A stretch of DNA of 64,000 bases from Liolophura sinensis (lineage: Eukaryota > Mollusca > Polyplacophora > Chitonida > Chitonidae). Below the pieces are notes generated by a model that was not told the DNA's origin, did no database searches, and saw only the letters and a program-made list of their open reading frames with translations. Below, in pieces: positions 32,190-43,044 of the stretch. The stretch spans positions 23,201,127 to 23,265,126 of the forward strand of contig NC_088297.1 in the NCBI RefSeq assembly GCF_032854445.1. Direction: 5' to 3'. The translations under genes and the position numbers were made by a program. The stretch's first letter is position 1; each line of letters opens with the position of its first letter.

Positions 32190-33090
32190 TTGGTCCGACA
32201 CACAGAATAGTATGATTATGATTGGAGAGACTTTCACAACAGCTGATTGGTGGGATAATTTCAAAAGGCTCTGATCTATTCTCTGATTGCAGAGTTGATT
32301 CCTTCTACTGATGTGCTAAAGGCTTTGATTGGTCAGATGTGCTGAAGACTCTTATTGGTCATTCTGATTTTGATTAGTCAGGCTTAAATTCTGTTTGTGC
32401 CATTTATGATTTTTTTGCATCTGAAGTGCTATTAAGTTATTCCGACATTACATTACGTGCCCACTTCTCCAAGTAGGCTCTGTCGTACTCTGAGATGCAC
32501 AAATGTAAGTTGGCTACTGCATTCATGTTCATCAGTTTTGGCCAATACATTATGTGTAAACCTGGACCTGAGTGTGCTGTCTTTAGAGTGGCTCCACATG
32601 CCATTTTTCATGTGGATCTCTGTATCAAATCTACCATCACTGCAAACCTGTCAGAGCATTGTGTAAGTCTGTTCACCATAATGAATTAAACTTCGTAAAT
32701 TTTCCTACATCCATTTTCCGTTGGTGCATGATTATGATTATTGGAAAAATGCTGCCACCACCAGCAGTTCTGGTCAGTCTTAAAGGTTTTCTGGTCAATC
32801 TTAAAGGTTTTGGACAGTTGCTCACGTAGTGATTGTCTAAAACTATACACTAATGAAGGCCCTGAATCTCATCGAAGCCAGGGCACAGTAATTAACCTGT
32901 ATGAACAAACATGCCTGAAATACCCTGGATGACTTCAAATTTCACCCACTAAAGTGCATTTTCAGAGGCAAATAAAATGTCACAAAAGATTTTTGGGGGG
33001 TTGAAACTTACGATTGTTCAGTAGAATATCATCCCATATCGTCTTATGTTCCTAACAAACCTCAAAACACCTTTCTGAAATAAATAGAAC
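32190..33090 (+). other. Probable CCT1 3' UTR
   Basis: Follows the TGA at 32187-32189. Candidate AATAAA signals occur near 32971 and 33080. The first 200 bp contain about six GATTGG(T/A) motifs (32188, 32219, 32244, 32328, 32353, 32374), looking like a decayed short repeat. Confidence 0.5.
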
Positions 33091-33734
33091 TGTCGGAATC
33101 AGGAAAAATGAGCAAGTTAGTCATGGACAACATTTACGGCCATTTAGGGTATGTAATCTACACATCTCCCAGCAATGAATTTGTGGTAACATTTTTATGA
33201 GAAAGAAGTTGAAGTTTATAAGTTTAAATAGTATTCCTTTTACGAAGATCTGGATTTTCCCAACAATATAAAAACCTGTGTATATGTCCTATATGAATTA
33301 CACTTGATTACTTGCTGCTACAAATCCAAGATTAGCCCTAATGCTTACAACAAGTGTTTCACATACCCTGATTCTTTTAAAATTTGGGACAGATATTAGT
33401 AGTGTTGAAAGTAGAATATTACATTTATTTACCTGCCGTTTGGAAAAGTGAAGACATGAGTATGTTGTTCATTTATAGATGGTTTAACCATGTGAGAGAA
33501 AAGAAACTCAATATTCCTGCTACAATTACACATATATTGGCTAAAATGAGCAGTCAAGGTGTCCCAAATTTTAGAATAGGGATATGCATATTCAGAGAAG
33601 GCATGTAGGGGTTTAAGTTTTTCTAGTTTACTTGTACAAGATAATGGTCTGCAGAACTTAGTTCAGCTCATGCTAACCACTCGGACAAAGAGGCGCTGAA
33701 GGCAGTCAGGAGAAACTGCTCTACATGGGCTAGT

Positions 33735-33866
33735 TTGTATGCTTTCTGCCAAGCACAATGACTTAGAACTTCTCACCATTGCAGTCGCTGCGAGTTCAAC
33801 TCCAGCTCATGGTGGCTTCCTCTCTGGCCCGTACATGGGAAGGTTTACCAGTAATCCTTAGTTGAG
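33735..33866 (+). mobile_element. SINE middle fragment
   Basis: CACAATGACTTAGAACTTCT, GCAGTCGCTGCGAGTTC, TCCAGCTCATGGTGGCTTCC, CTCTCTGGCCCGTACATGG. Confidence 0.65.
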
Positions 33867-34006
33867 GGTATGCTCCTTCACAGATAGGGTTCATACACCA
33901 GGACACTTTCCACGGCCGCATGAACCAGGCACAGAGATCCTTCCCTTATTCCCTTTCTCGATCCTAACGATTCACGATTCTTAAACTAGAAAGCATGGGA
34001 TTTCAT

Positions 34007-34262
34007 GCACTGCGGACTTGATCATCAAGTGCTGCCTCAACAGCGAGTGATCCAAATGTATGCGGACTTGATCATCCAAGTGCTGCCTCAACCGCGAGTG
34101 ATCCAAAATGTATGCGGACTTGATCATCCAAGTGCTGCCTCAACCGCGAGTGATCCAAATGTATGCGGACTTGATCATCCAAGTGCTGCCTCAACAGCGA
34201 GCGATCCAAATGTATGCGGACTTGATCATCCAAGTGCTGCCTCAACAGCGAGTGATCCAAAT
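34007..34262 (+). repeat. 51-bp tandem repeat, five copies
   Basis: Units of 51 bp (one is 52 through an extra A): TGCGGACTTGATCATC, CAAGTGCTGCCTCAAC, MGCGAGTGATCCAAATG. Intergenic between CCT1 and SLFNL1. Open frames such as LIIQVLPQQRVIQMYAD are read-through. Confidence 0.9.
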
Positions 34263-34531
34263 GATCAAGATTCTGTATTACTTTCGTCTGATCTTCTGAG
34301 GGAAAAGGCCTACTTTGAATTACCTCCCTTGTTACATGACCTAAACCTAAAGTGAGATAACCTTTTGAGACAAACTATGAGAAGTGGGACCTTGCCTATT
34401 AAAGCAAGTGGTATGTAGGTTACGTCACGACCATGACTATTCCTAGGCTTATCAGCCTTTGAGAGTTGTAGAAATGTCGAGAGATCTTAAATGAAGTAAC
34501 GTGTTTTTATTTTTTTTTTTATTTTTTTTTT

Positions 34532-34665
34532 GATTGGTGTTTTACGCCGTACTCAAGAATATTTCACTTATACGACGGCGGCCAGCATTATGGTGGGTGG
34601 AAACCGGGCAGAGCCCGGCGGAAACCCACGACCATCCGCAGGTTGCTGGCAGACCTTCCCACGTA
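34532..34665 (-). mobile_element. SINE, minus, 5' truncated, well conserved
   Basis: GATTGGTGTTTTACGCCG, CTCAAGAATATTTCACTTAT, ACGACGGCGGCCAGCATTAT, GGGCAGAGCCCGGCGG, CCATCCGCAGGTTGCTGG. Preceded by a T-rich tract (34505-34531), the inverted tail. Confidence 0.85.
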
Positions 34666-35235
34666 CACGTGTTTTTTAGTTAAGGTAGAATATACATATC
34701 CGATGAAGTTCGCCTAAGCTGTCTGTTGTATCTAAGGGCCAGGATTTTTAAATTACCTTAGGATGGATTGAAACATTTAACCTGGGCTTTCTAAATCAGT
34801 TTACAAAATTAAAATCTGTCTTAAGGGTAGATCAGCTAGCTTTACCTCCTCACTGCGAAATCTCCCATTTTCTGAGGTCCCACCTAACCACAGCTTACTC
34901 CTAGAAACGCACCTTTTAAACGCTAGTGACAACAAGGGAGGTAATTTGGCGTGGCTCTGTTACTGTTAACTCTTCCTTTAACCTGGAGACCTTAATCTTG
35001 ACTGTCAAGATGTCGCAGCCAAACTGGAACTTCCAGTGTGCTTCATGTGGATTGCTTTTGTGTGAGATGTGGAAAAAATGGGAAGAAATTTGTACAATGT
35101 GTTGAAGAACACTTATCTTCGGACAGTCTTGTGCGCATATCTTTATGTCACTTGGAGTTTGGCAGTAACTTGCCACAGGTTGAGGGTTTATGTCTGCCAC
35201 TCCGTTTTCCTCTGACCATAAAGGTTTGGTTAGTC

Positions 35236-35490
35236 TTTATTTATTTATTTGATTGGCATTTACGCCAAACTCCAGTGTATTTCACCTATAGGACGGCTAC
35301 CAGCGTTATGGTGGGAGAAGGCCCGGCAGAGCCCGGGGCAAATCCATGATCATGCGCAGGTTGCTGGTAGACTTCTCCACATGCGCAGGAAGAAAAAAAC
35401 CAGCATGAGCTGGACTTGAACTGCACAGGAACGGGCATTGTTGACACTGTGCCAACGCTGGCACATCAACCACCAGACCACGGCGGTCCT
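35236..35490 (-). mobile_element. SINE, minus orientation
   Basis: TTATTTATTTATTTGATTGG, TATTTCACCTATAGGACGG, AGCGTTATGGTGGGAG, CAGCATGAGCTGGACTTGAA (inverted B box), and a decayed inverted head ending near GACCACGGCGGTCC. Confidence 0.8.
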
Positions 35491-36033
35491 TCTATAGTCA
35501 GTAATATCAGACACAACACCTTTATGCCAAATGGGAGAGTACCCAATTCACTTTTCCAAACTGGACAATTTCAGAGGATCTCCAGTGAAGACAGTCAATT
35601 CATTATTTCCAAATGACACAAAGAAGTTAAGGAGAAAAAGTTTAGATTGTATTTCCTTTATAAAAGTTAAGAATATTTAAACAAGTATAAAATTTACCTG
35701 CATTTACCTGGACTTGGTCCACACATTTTGCCATTATAAAAAAAGTTTTACATATAAGACAAAATCAGAAAGAGTTTGTAGGGGTGTAAAATTTCCCTAA
35801 TTTACTTGTACATAAGAAAGCTGCACATTCTTATGACACAAGTACTATTACATTTACACAAATAAAAACCTTCAAAGTTAGTTTTATAAATAAAATATGG
35901 ATAGCTACATATAGCATTTCTTTGTCACATTCACAATACAGGACAATGTGTTAACAAACATGACCAGCACTAGATGTAACGGTGTGAAATTACGCAGGAC
36001 AACTTAAGATGCCACCCCATCTTCTTCGTCGTG
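35491..36033 (-). other. Probable 3' UTR or flank of SLFNL1-like gene
   Basis: AT-rich, no exon seen. It lies downstream of the TGA at 36036-36034. Confidence 0.4.
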
Positions 36034-39000
36034 TCACAAAATGGAGCAGGCCCTGGATTTGTGAAGACGCCGATTCTGAAGGTGCTGTACTTGCTGAAGC
36101 AGTCTGTCCTGTTCATCTCTAAGCTCTGCCTCCCTCTGGCGATAGCTGTCTATCTCCTCCTGAAGGCGGTGCAGTTCTCCACGCCGACCCTTCTCCTCCT
36201 GGCGGTGCACCTGGAAAACAAACAAGGGATGTAACTCTGGTAGTGCTACTTGCTGCTATCCAAGCAGACCTGGTCAGTTTCGTGTCCACAAGTGGCCATT
36301 TAGTCCCATCAGTATCATCAGTTCATATATGTTCATCAGCAAGGCTAGCTTAAAAAGTCAAATGCCACCATATTTTGCATATGTTCATTGCAAGGAGAAT
36401 ATACATATTTGATTCAAGAAAGAGTTTGTTCATGACATCCCTTTTTGACAAGCTTTCTGTCCTTGTGTGGGGTGGCAAGTAATGTCTAAATTTCTGGGCT
36501 CTTACAGACTCGCATCTCAACATTTCCTAGGCTCGAATTCTTTGTAAAAATATAAATAAACTCAGTAAATGTCTATGGAAAGGTGCCTGTTTTATCCACA
36601 AAATTGCATGTGATTTCAATTTCTGAAATTATGAGGACGTCAAAAATCAGTCTTTAGATTCACATATCCAAATCAGTGACTGCTGAAACGGACATTAAAC
36701 CAAAATCAAAGTGTCTCAATTATTTATTGATTATTTGATTGGTGTTTTACGTAGTACTCAAGAATATTTCACTTATACGACGGCATTATGGTGGGAGGAA
36801 ATCGTGCAGAGCCCGGTGGAAACTCAACCATTCACAGGTTCCTGGCAGTCCTTCCCACGTACGACCAGAGAGGAACCCAGCATGAGCTGGACTTGAACTC
36901 ACAGCGACCGCATTAGTGAGGGGCTGCTGGGTCATTACGCTGCACCAGCGTGCTAACCAGCTGAGCCATGGAGGCCCCCTGTCTCAATTACACATTTGTT
37001 TATTTCACCTACAGTTTAACTTTTTTCAGGTGCCATTTTTTGTTTTATCCCATAAATATTCATTTTTCCAGGGTAATAAAGGCATGACATATCGTTGTGA
37101 TATGCAGTACGTGTAATGTAAACTCCGACATTTTAATTGGTCCATGTATCTTTTCATTCACTAAACTGACAAATTAAAAGTTACAACTCGGCTGTACAGG
37201 CACTACTTTTTTTCACAACTTTTTCATCTCCACTCCACCTTTCCAAAATAAATTCTTGACAGCCATCGCATGTGATGTCTAGTTCCAGTCCTTCCACGTC
37301 CCATGTGATAGTCACTTCTTCAACTTCTGAAATGGCGCCGATATTTGGCGGTTCCATATCGGGTGGTGTCTTTCACGTGCATGTTCATTACAATCATGAA
37401 GCACCCAAACGACGTGTTTGTGTTATTGAAACGTCACTGGAATCTTCAAGAGAACACTAGTTGATGCCTAAATTCCAGTTAGCCGTTACAACTATGTAGA
37501 CTCTTCGCTTATTCAATCTTCACTGAATTAAACTGTCAGTTGTTTTTTCAGAGTTGTACAGCGTGTACTCAGCGCACATGAAATCTATCTATTTTTAAAC
37601 AGTAATTTTTTCCATAGTAAAATGTAATATTCTTGTTATAAATATTAACGTATATGCATGTATATATTGTATAAAGCAAACTTTTGACATATCTATGGTA
37701 AAAAACAAGTCGTTATGTAAATAAATATTATCTGTACTATATTATACTCTACTGATCACTTACTGATGACGCTACATTTGACCTTTATATGTGATATCAC
37801 CACACGGTTAGACGTCGACGCAGTTTCTCAAAAGTTTAAATCGTAATGACTTTTCCGCTTTAAATTTACAATAAATCATTTGTGGGATAAATAGGATATG
37901 AAATTCGTGACCCTCAATATCAAATTAATTAAACTCGAGTAATAGTTAGCATTTGTTCCGAGCCTCCAGCGAGGAACAAATGAAAACTACTACTCTCGTT
38001 AAATAAATCTGATGTCTTCGGGTCACTTATGACATATCCTCTATTTATTATTAGACAAAACGAAAGTATATACATCAAAAGTATTTCTTAAGGCCTCGTA
38101 CTTGCTTCTAAAAGTGTCTTACGCCTCACCATTCTGGTCCACTCCTGGATATCGCTTGCTCGCAGTGGGCCCTGCACGGACCCGTCACGCCGGATGTAGA
38201 CTTCCCCACGCTGTGTCTCGTACAGACGATCTGGCTTACCCACAGCCTCCACATGGATCTCAATCACCTGGACATTTGCTGTGGGCACGACAGAAAAAGC
38301 GAAAGTCTAGCATAGTAACGTGTGATATAGGAAAGAGAAAGTAAAAGTCTGCCTTAACAAAATAACATACAGGAAAAGGAAGTCTGTGAAAACAAAATAT
38401 CATACAGGAAAGAGCTGTCTGCTTTACCAGAATATTATACAGGAAAGGAAAGGTGAAAGTCAGCTATAACAATACATCATGTAGGAAAAGGAAAGCGAAA
38501 GTCAGTTTTAACAACACATCAAATGGAAGTCTGTTACAACAAAATATCAACATATCAAATATGTGCTGTAACTGAAATGAAGACGCTAAAAAGGCACTTA
38601 TTTGAATTCAAGTCAATTAAAATGTTTCAAAAGTTACAATAATTTAAGTTTCATGCCACTTCAACTTTCTCAATGTTTTCGATAAGGCCATGAAAATGTG
38701 TCCTGGCAGTAATATGCATGAATTTTGTGATGAATTTGTCCTGGTTTTCTGTATGTGAGACTTACATGTGAGTGTGAAGCTTACCTATAGGTGTCAGGTG
38801 CTCCTGCTGTAGTTCCAAGACCGGCACAAAGCTGACGGTGTACTGCTGGGGAAATACCTGAGGCACCATCCCCTTAATGATGCTGTCAATCAAAAGTCTT
38901 AGGTCATTTTCCTGTCGGAAGTTACATTCCACGCCCTGCACCGCCCCTGAAACACACGGCCAAGTCTGCATCAGTCACACACTGACTGACATCACACCCA

Positions 39001-41602
39001 AGATCTTTTCAACTTTATATGAATCATCTCATCAGTGTATAAATTGTAAATATGCGTTTTCCAAGGATGAATAATTCCAAGGGATAAAGCTAAACAGTTA
39101 AGTTCAACCTGAAACACTACTTGTCAAAGAGCTCTTAACTTTTTAATTTTTTTTTTACTTTATTGGTGTTTGTTTATATGCCCAGGAATTCTTCCCTTAC
39201 ATGTATACATGTCTTAGAATGGCCTGTTTCGTTGGTAAAGAAAACCAGGTGTAAACCACCTCCCTTTGCCAGGTACCAGACAAACCTTCTGAATTAAAGC
39301 CACAGTCGAAACATTGAATCCGAACTTTTTCGTTCCATGCTGTATCATAATCAAGTTCAGGACTAATAGTCAAGGCGAATACTACCGCATATTTTCCCGT
39401 TGACAAACTGATCCCAGCATACCATTGTCATCGACGCCTATAAACAGAGACCCTCCCTCTCCGGCATTGAGGAAACAGCACACGTACTTGGCCACATGAT
39501 CCTTCAACTGTTTCTTCATGTACTGACCCCCGCCCCTCTTGAATTCCACATTTCTCGTCTCGTTGCCCAGGTACTGGCCCATGATCAGGTATTTATCTGG
39601 CAGGGAGTGGTTACTTGATCCTGGGGCGATCAGACCTGTTGTTGAGGTCCCAGCATTTCCGAAAATCTTCCGTTTGGCCTTCTGTTTCCGGAAAAGACCT
39701 GTGGTGGAGGTGTTAGCATGTCTGAATCCCGTCTGATCGTGGGGTGAAGAGTCCACGTCAACCTCCATAACAGCATGAGTGCTCAGCACGACGGAGGTTT
39801 GAGTGCCCAGGTCCTTGTTCTCCTTTGTCTCTGTAGAATCCTCCACGGAATGATTTGCAAGATGGTTCCCAAAAGGCCGCTTCAAAGGTTCCAGCTGTAA
39901 AGGCCGTAAAGCCTTGTAGTCTCGGATATCCTGGCTCAGCTTCACAGACGGGTGGGTGGCTTCTGACAGGAGCATCTGAATCATCATCATCATCCTCATC
40001 ATCATCACAATCATCTCACACACACACACAATAAAAATGAAATCAGGGCCTGTATTTATCAAGTAACTTAAGACTTAAGTCATAAACTGCACCTCCTTAA
40101 AAAGTCAAACTCAGAACAGGAAAAAACAGAAATTGTGGTTAGTTCACTGATCTACTGTAAAGAATCAGTGTACAAGTTTTTAAATTCCTAGTGCAATGCA
40201 TTTTAACTGAAGCAGTGTTCCAATTTCTTACTTAAGTCCTCAGATGTCTGATAAATACTGGAACCCGAGAGCAAGTACACAAAGCACAACTGACACTTAA
40301 ATAAAAGGAATTTCCGACACTGAAATGACTGTGCAAAGCAATGAAAATGCTAGCTTGGGTGAGATGAACACTCACAATTCGCTGTCTAGCCCCTCTGCTC
40401 TACTGACTGAGCTGCCAAGCCAGATGTCAACAGCTTACTTGTATCCTATTCATAGAGCCAAAAATTTAAACCGAATCAAATCTGAATTGGTTTAAACTGA
40501 AGCCAGCTGTAAAAATGCATGCGTTCACACGACCATATGGCCAAGCCGTTTTTTTTTTTGTAATTACCACGTCATCCTGACCTTCACGTACCCAGGGCAT
40601 TTAATCCAGTTATCATTCACATGGCACGGATAAACCCGCTCACGCCCTGAAACTGGCTTAAAGCCAAGTCGATAGCTGGGGCAAATAAACCAGACTAAAT
40701 GCGCTCACTTTGCGTTCACACAAGCAACGTCAAACTGGCTTAAAGCCACTTTCACAAGTTAAATCAGCTTTACTTTGCCAGTGTGAATGGTGTATTGTTA
40801 ATGAGTCCAGTGTCTGAAATTCAATACATGCTGTAAATCTTCAACCTTTTCGACCTCCAAAGCATTTCTGTCGGTGCATTTTATGGGTACAGTTATTATG
40901 AAAATGACACCAAAGACAATTTGTTTGTGTCATTTAAGATGCAAGCTTTCTAAAATTGTGCAGATGAGTTCTCTACACCCCATAGTTCTCTCAGAATGTT
41001 TCAAAATATTGGTGGTGGTTGAAAACCACAGCGGTGATTGAAAACGTTAAAGAATTAAACTGGCTGGTATCGACCAGTCAAATCTGATTAGTCAAACAAC
41101 AATAGGACAAATATTATTTTATACAATTTGTAGAATTCAGCATGTTGTTCTGTATGTATGCCATTTAAGAAATAGCATTTGTCCTATTTTTGTTGAACTG
41201 GTCAAATCTGACGAGTTGATATGACATGTCAGTCTTAGAATAACCCTCGTTTAATTTATGTATTATCATCCTACCCACCTCGTTCCTACTCAACTTGATT
41301 TGGACTGACAGACCGTGTGACTGATTCTGTATCTCGTCAAAGTCAAACTCCAGCTTGGCACGATTCTCTGGACTACCAAGGCACTCCAGGGCCATGTCCA
41401 TTTCCTCGGCAGAGACCAGATAGACAAAAGCAAAACGCTTTCCCGGTGGGGCGATGATGTTGACATGAGAGGAGACTAGGCTGATCCCCAGGCCCATGTT
41501 AAACAGCTCAATCAACTTTCGTTTGAGAAAGCTGATTTTCCTGTCACACCTCAGTCCGCCAATGAATAGAGCAAATTCCTCCCCGCCATGATGGTGAGGC
41601 AT
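36034..41602 (-). CDS. SLFNL1: Schlafen-like protein 1 with RRM-like N-terminus and CaaX-type C-terminus
   Basis: Five coding exons: 41602-41279, 39975-39423, 38946-38785, 38278-38130 and 36210-36034; 455 codons with stop. Phases agree at every GT-AG junction. Residues 1-108: MPHHHGGEEFALFIGGL..., with LFIGGL and KRFAFVYLVS spaced like RNP2 and RNP1 of an RRM-like fold. A low-complexity linker follows. Then a Schlafen AlbA_2-type core (YLGNETRNVEFKRGGGQYMK, AKYVCCFLNAGEGGSLFIGV, DDNG) continues through GVECNFRQENDLRLLIDSII and GEVYIRRDGSVQGPL. The last exon is a charged coiled coil (HRLQEEIDSYRQREAELRDE) ending HKSRACSIL. If the donor at 38129 is not used, exon 4 reads through to a stop at 38088. 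Human SLFNL1 is about 407 aa; its role is poorly known. A 5' UTR acceptor lies at 41619/41620. Confidence 0.85.
36723..36979 (-). mobile_element. SINE, minus, with target-site duplication
   Basis: Inverted tail ATTTGATTGGTGTTTTACG, CTCAAGAATATTTCACTTAT, inverted B box AGCTGGACTTGAACTCACAG, inverted head CTGAGCCATGGAGGCCCCC. The 11-bp direct repeat TGTCTCAATTA flanks it (36712-36722 and 36980-36990). Lies in the last SLFNL1 intron. Confidence 0.9.
36991..38087. other. Rest of last SLFNL1 intron; one small plus-strand frame of unknown meaning
   Basis: No array or exon of the host gene seen. A plus frame at 37272-37460 (62 aa) reads APIFGGSISGGVFHVHVHYN then KRRVCVIETS. Its composition looks more protein-like than the array frames, but I cannot name it and see no splice context. 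Confidence 0.35.
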
Positions 41603-41793
41603 GCTGCACGTTGCCTAACCTGTAAAAAAGAGAACCCTTGTAGAGTAATTTTATGGCAGATTTCAAGGCTGCACCTCATTATTGACCCTTACATATTTTT
41701 TTTACTTTGTATTTAACCTTTTATTTACAGGCCAATATTTGCTTTTTTTACTGTATGGTCCCAAAATCCACCGATCAAGTTACAAATATATGT

Positions 41794-42351
41794 AGCCCCG
41801 AAAGACTCCAATTCTTTTTCTTATACTGGCCTAGTGTTGTTGGAGTCTCAGCGCTTAGAATGTTAATTACGTACTCAATGAGGGTCCAGGATTATTCTCT
41901 TTGTTATCGAACAAGTCTTGCGCAAATAAAAGACACCAACCTGAAGACCTGCTTTCCGCCCCCATCACACTGCCACCATACATCCCTACTCGATTTAGAA
42001 TAGATTTATTATAGCCATTAAGGCTTCCACAGTATACACTCTTCGGTGAATGCCGCCATCTTCCCACTGCTCCATTATGAAGCAGGACATGTGCGTAGCT
42101 GCTCAACATGGCGGCAGTCGCCGAGGAGCGTATACCGTGGAAGCCTTCATTGCTATAATAAATCTATTCTAAATCAAACAGGGACGTATGGTGGCAGTGT
42201 GATGGGAGTGTGACTTTATTTGTGCCAGACCTGTTCCATAACAAAAACAATCGGCCAGGGCCTTCGTTGTGCACGAAATTAACATTGTAAGCGTCGAGAC
42301 TCCAACGACGCTAGGCCAGTACAACAAAAGGAGTTTGAGTCTTTCGGGGCT
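41794..42351. mobile_element. Foldback element: two diverged arms of about 250 bp around a 48-bp spacer
   Basis: The left arm (41794-42059) and the inverted right arm (42108-42351) share GCCCCGAAAGACTC, TACTGGCCTAG, GTTGGAGTCTC, AATGTTAATT, CCCATCACACTGCCACCATA, TTTAGAATAGATTTATTATA, AAGGCTTCCAC and TGCCGCCAT. Arms are roughly 80% alike by eye, with a few indels. Both arms keep the same frame (SPERL..., YWPSVVGVS). It lies just upstream of SLFNL1 coding exon 1 and could be a foldback transposon or an inverted duplication of a promoter/exon segment. Confidence 0.75.
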
Positions 42352-42675
42352 AAAATGGAGCATCGTACTTGCATCATTTAGCCAACATTTGAAACTAAAC
42401 CAGATAAATAACACTTACACGTGGCTTTCCGAACTTCCATGCCGCTATCACTGGCTCGCTCTTGCCCACTACAAGGGCTCACAAAACCGAAGCGCCGGCG
42501 AAATCATGGCTGGTCGATCGCATCATACGCCATGTTTGACGACGCTGTCAGTACTGTCCAGTTCGGGCTGGTCATCAGGATGCTCATCTGATTAGTTGAT
42601 TTTGGTGCAAAATTGCATTATCATTTATTTCAAAACAATTAGCTGTTTATATTCCTAATAAAATGTGACATTAAT

Positions 42676-42692
42676 TTTATATATATATATTT
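42676..42692. repeat. (TA)n microsatellite
   Basis: Short TATATATATAT tract between SLFNL1 and the FKBP gene. Confidence 0.85.
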
Positions 42693-43044
42693 TTATTTAC
42701 TGGCAATTTGGGCATTGGGAAATTTATATTACGAAGGAGACGCGAATACGGACTTGGCCAAATTTGAAATGGACAGTTTAAGGAAGCCTGAAACTAGATT
42801 ATTTGTTATAACAGTACAAACAGTTCTGTATGTTTCTGAAACATGGTATATTTTGAGAAATCACAAAGTAATAACCCCATTACATCAGGGGTTAAAGATT
42901 ACTTTTAGAAGAAACTTTTACATATTTACGGTACACGTGTGGACTTTGTTCCTGACCAACCACACTTCAGCCGAAGCCAGCAACTTCCGCTTTCATATTT
43001 CACCCTCGTTTGGTTGTTGTTGTCGTTGCAGTGTCCTTTCAGTC

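Noticed and set aside
38088-38129. Read-through end of SLFNL1 exon 4 (VRRKTLLEASTRP) as the sole C-terminus
   Set aside because: A good donor (ATG|GTGAGG) and an in-phase downstream coiled-coil exon fit the family better. The read-through is kept as a possible isoform only.
40500-40800. GCGTTCACAC and GGCTTAAAGCCA motifs as a second TIR transposon
   Set aside because: The motifs repeat (TGCGTTCACAC twice, ACTGGCTTAAAGCCA twice), but I could not find matching ends or target repeats.
41867-42414. Minus frames in the foldback arms as two paralogous genes
   Set aside because: The frames are mirror copies of one another from the inverted repeat and match no family I know; reported as a foldback element instead.
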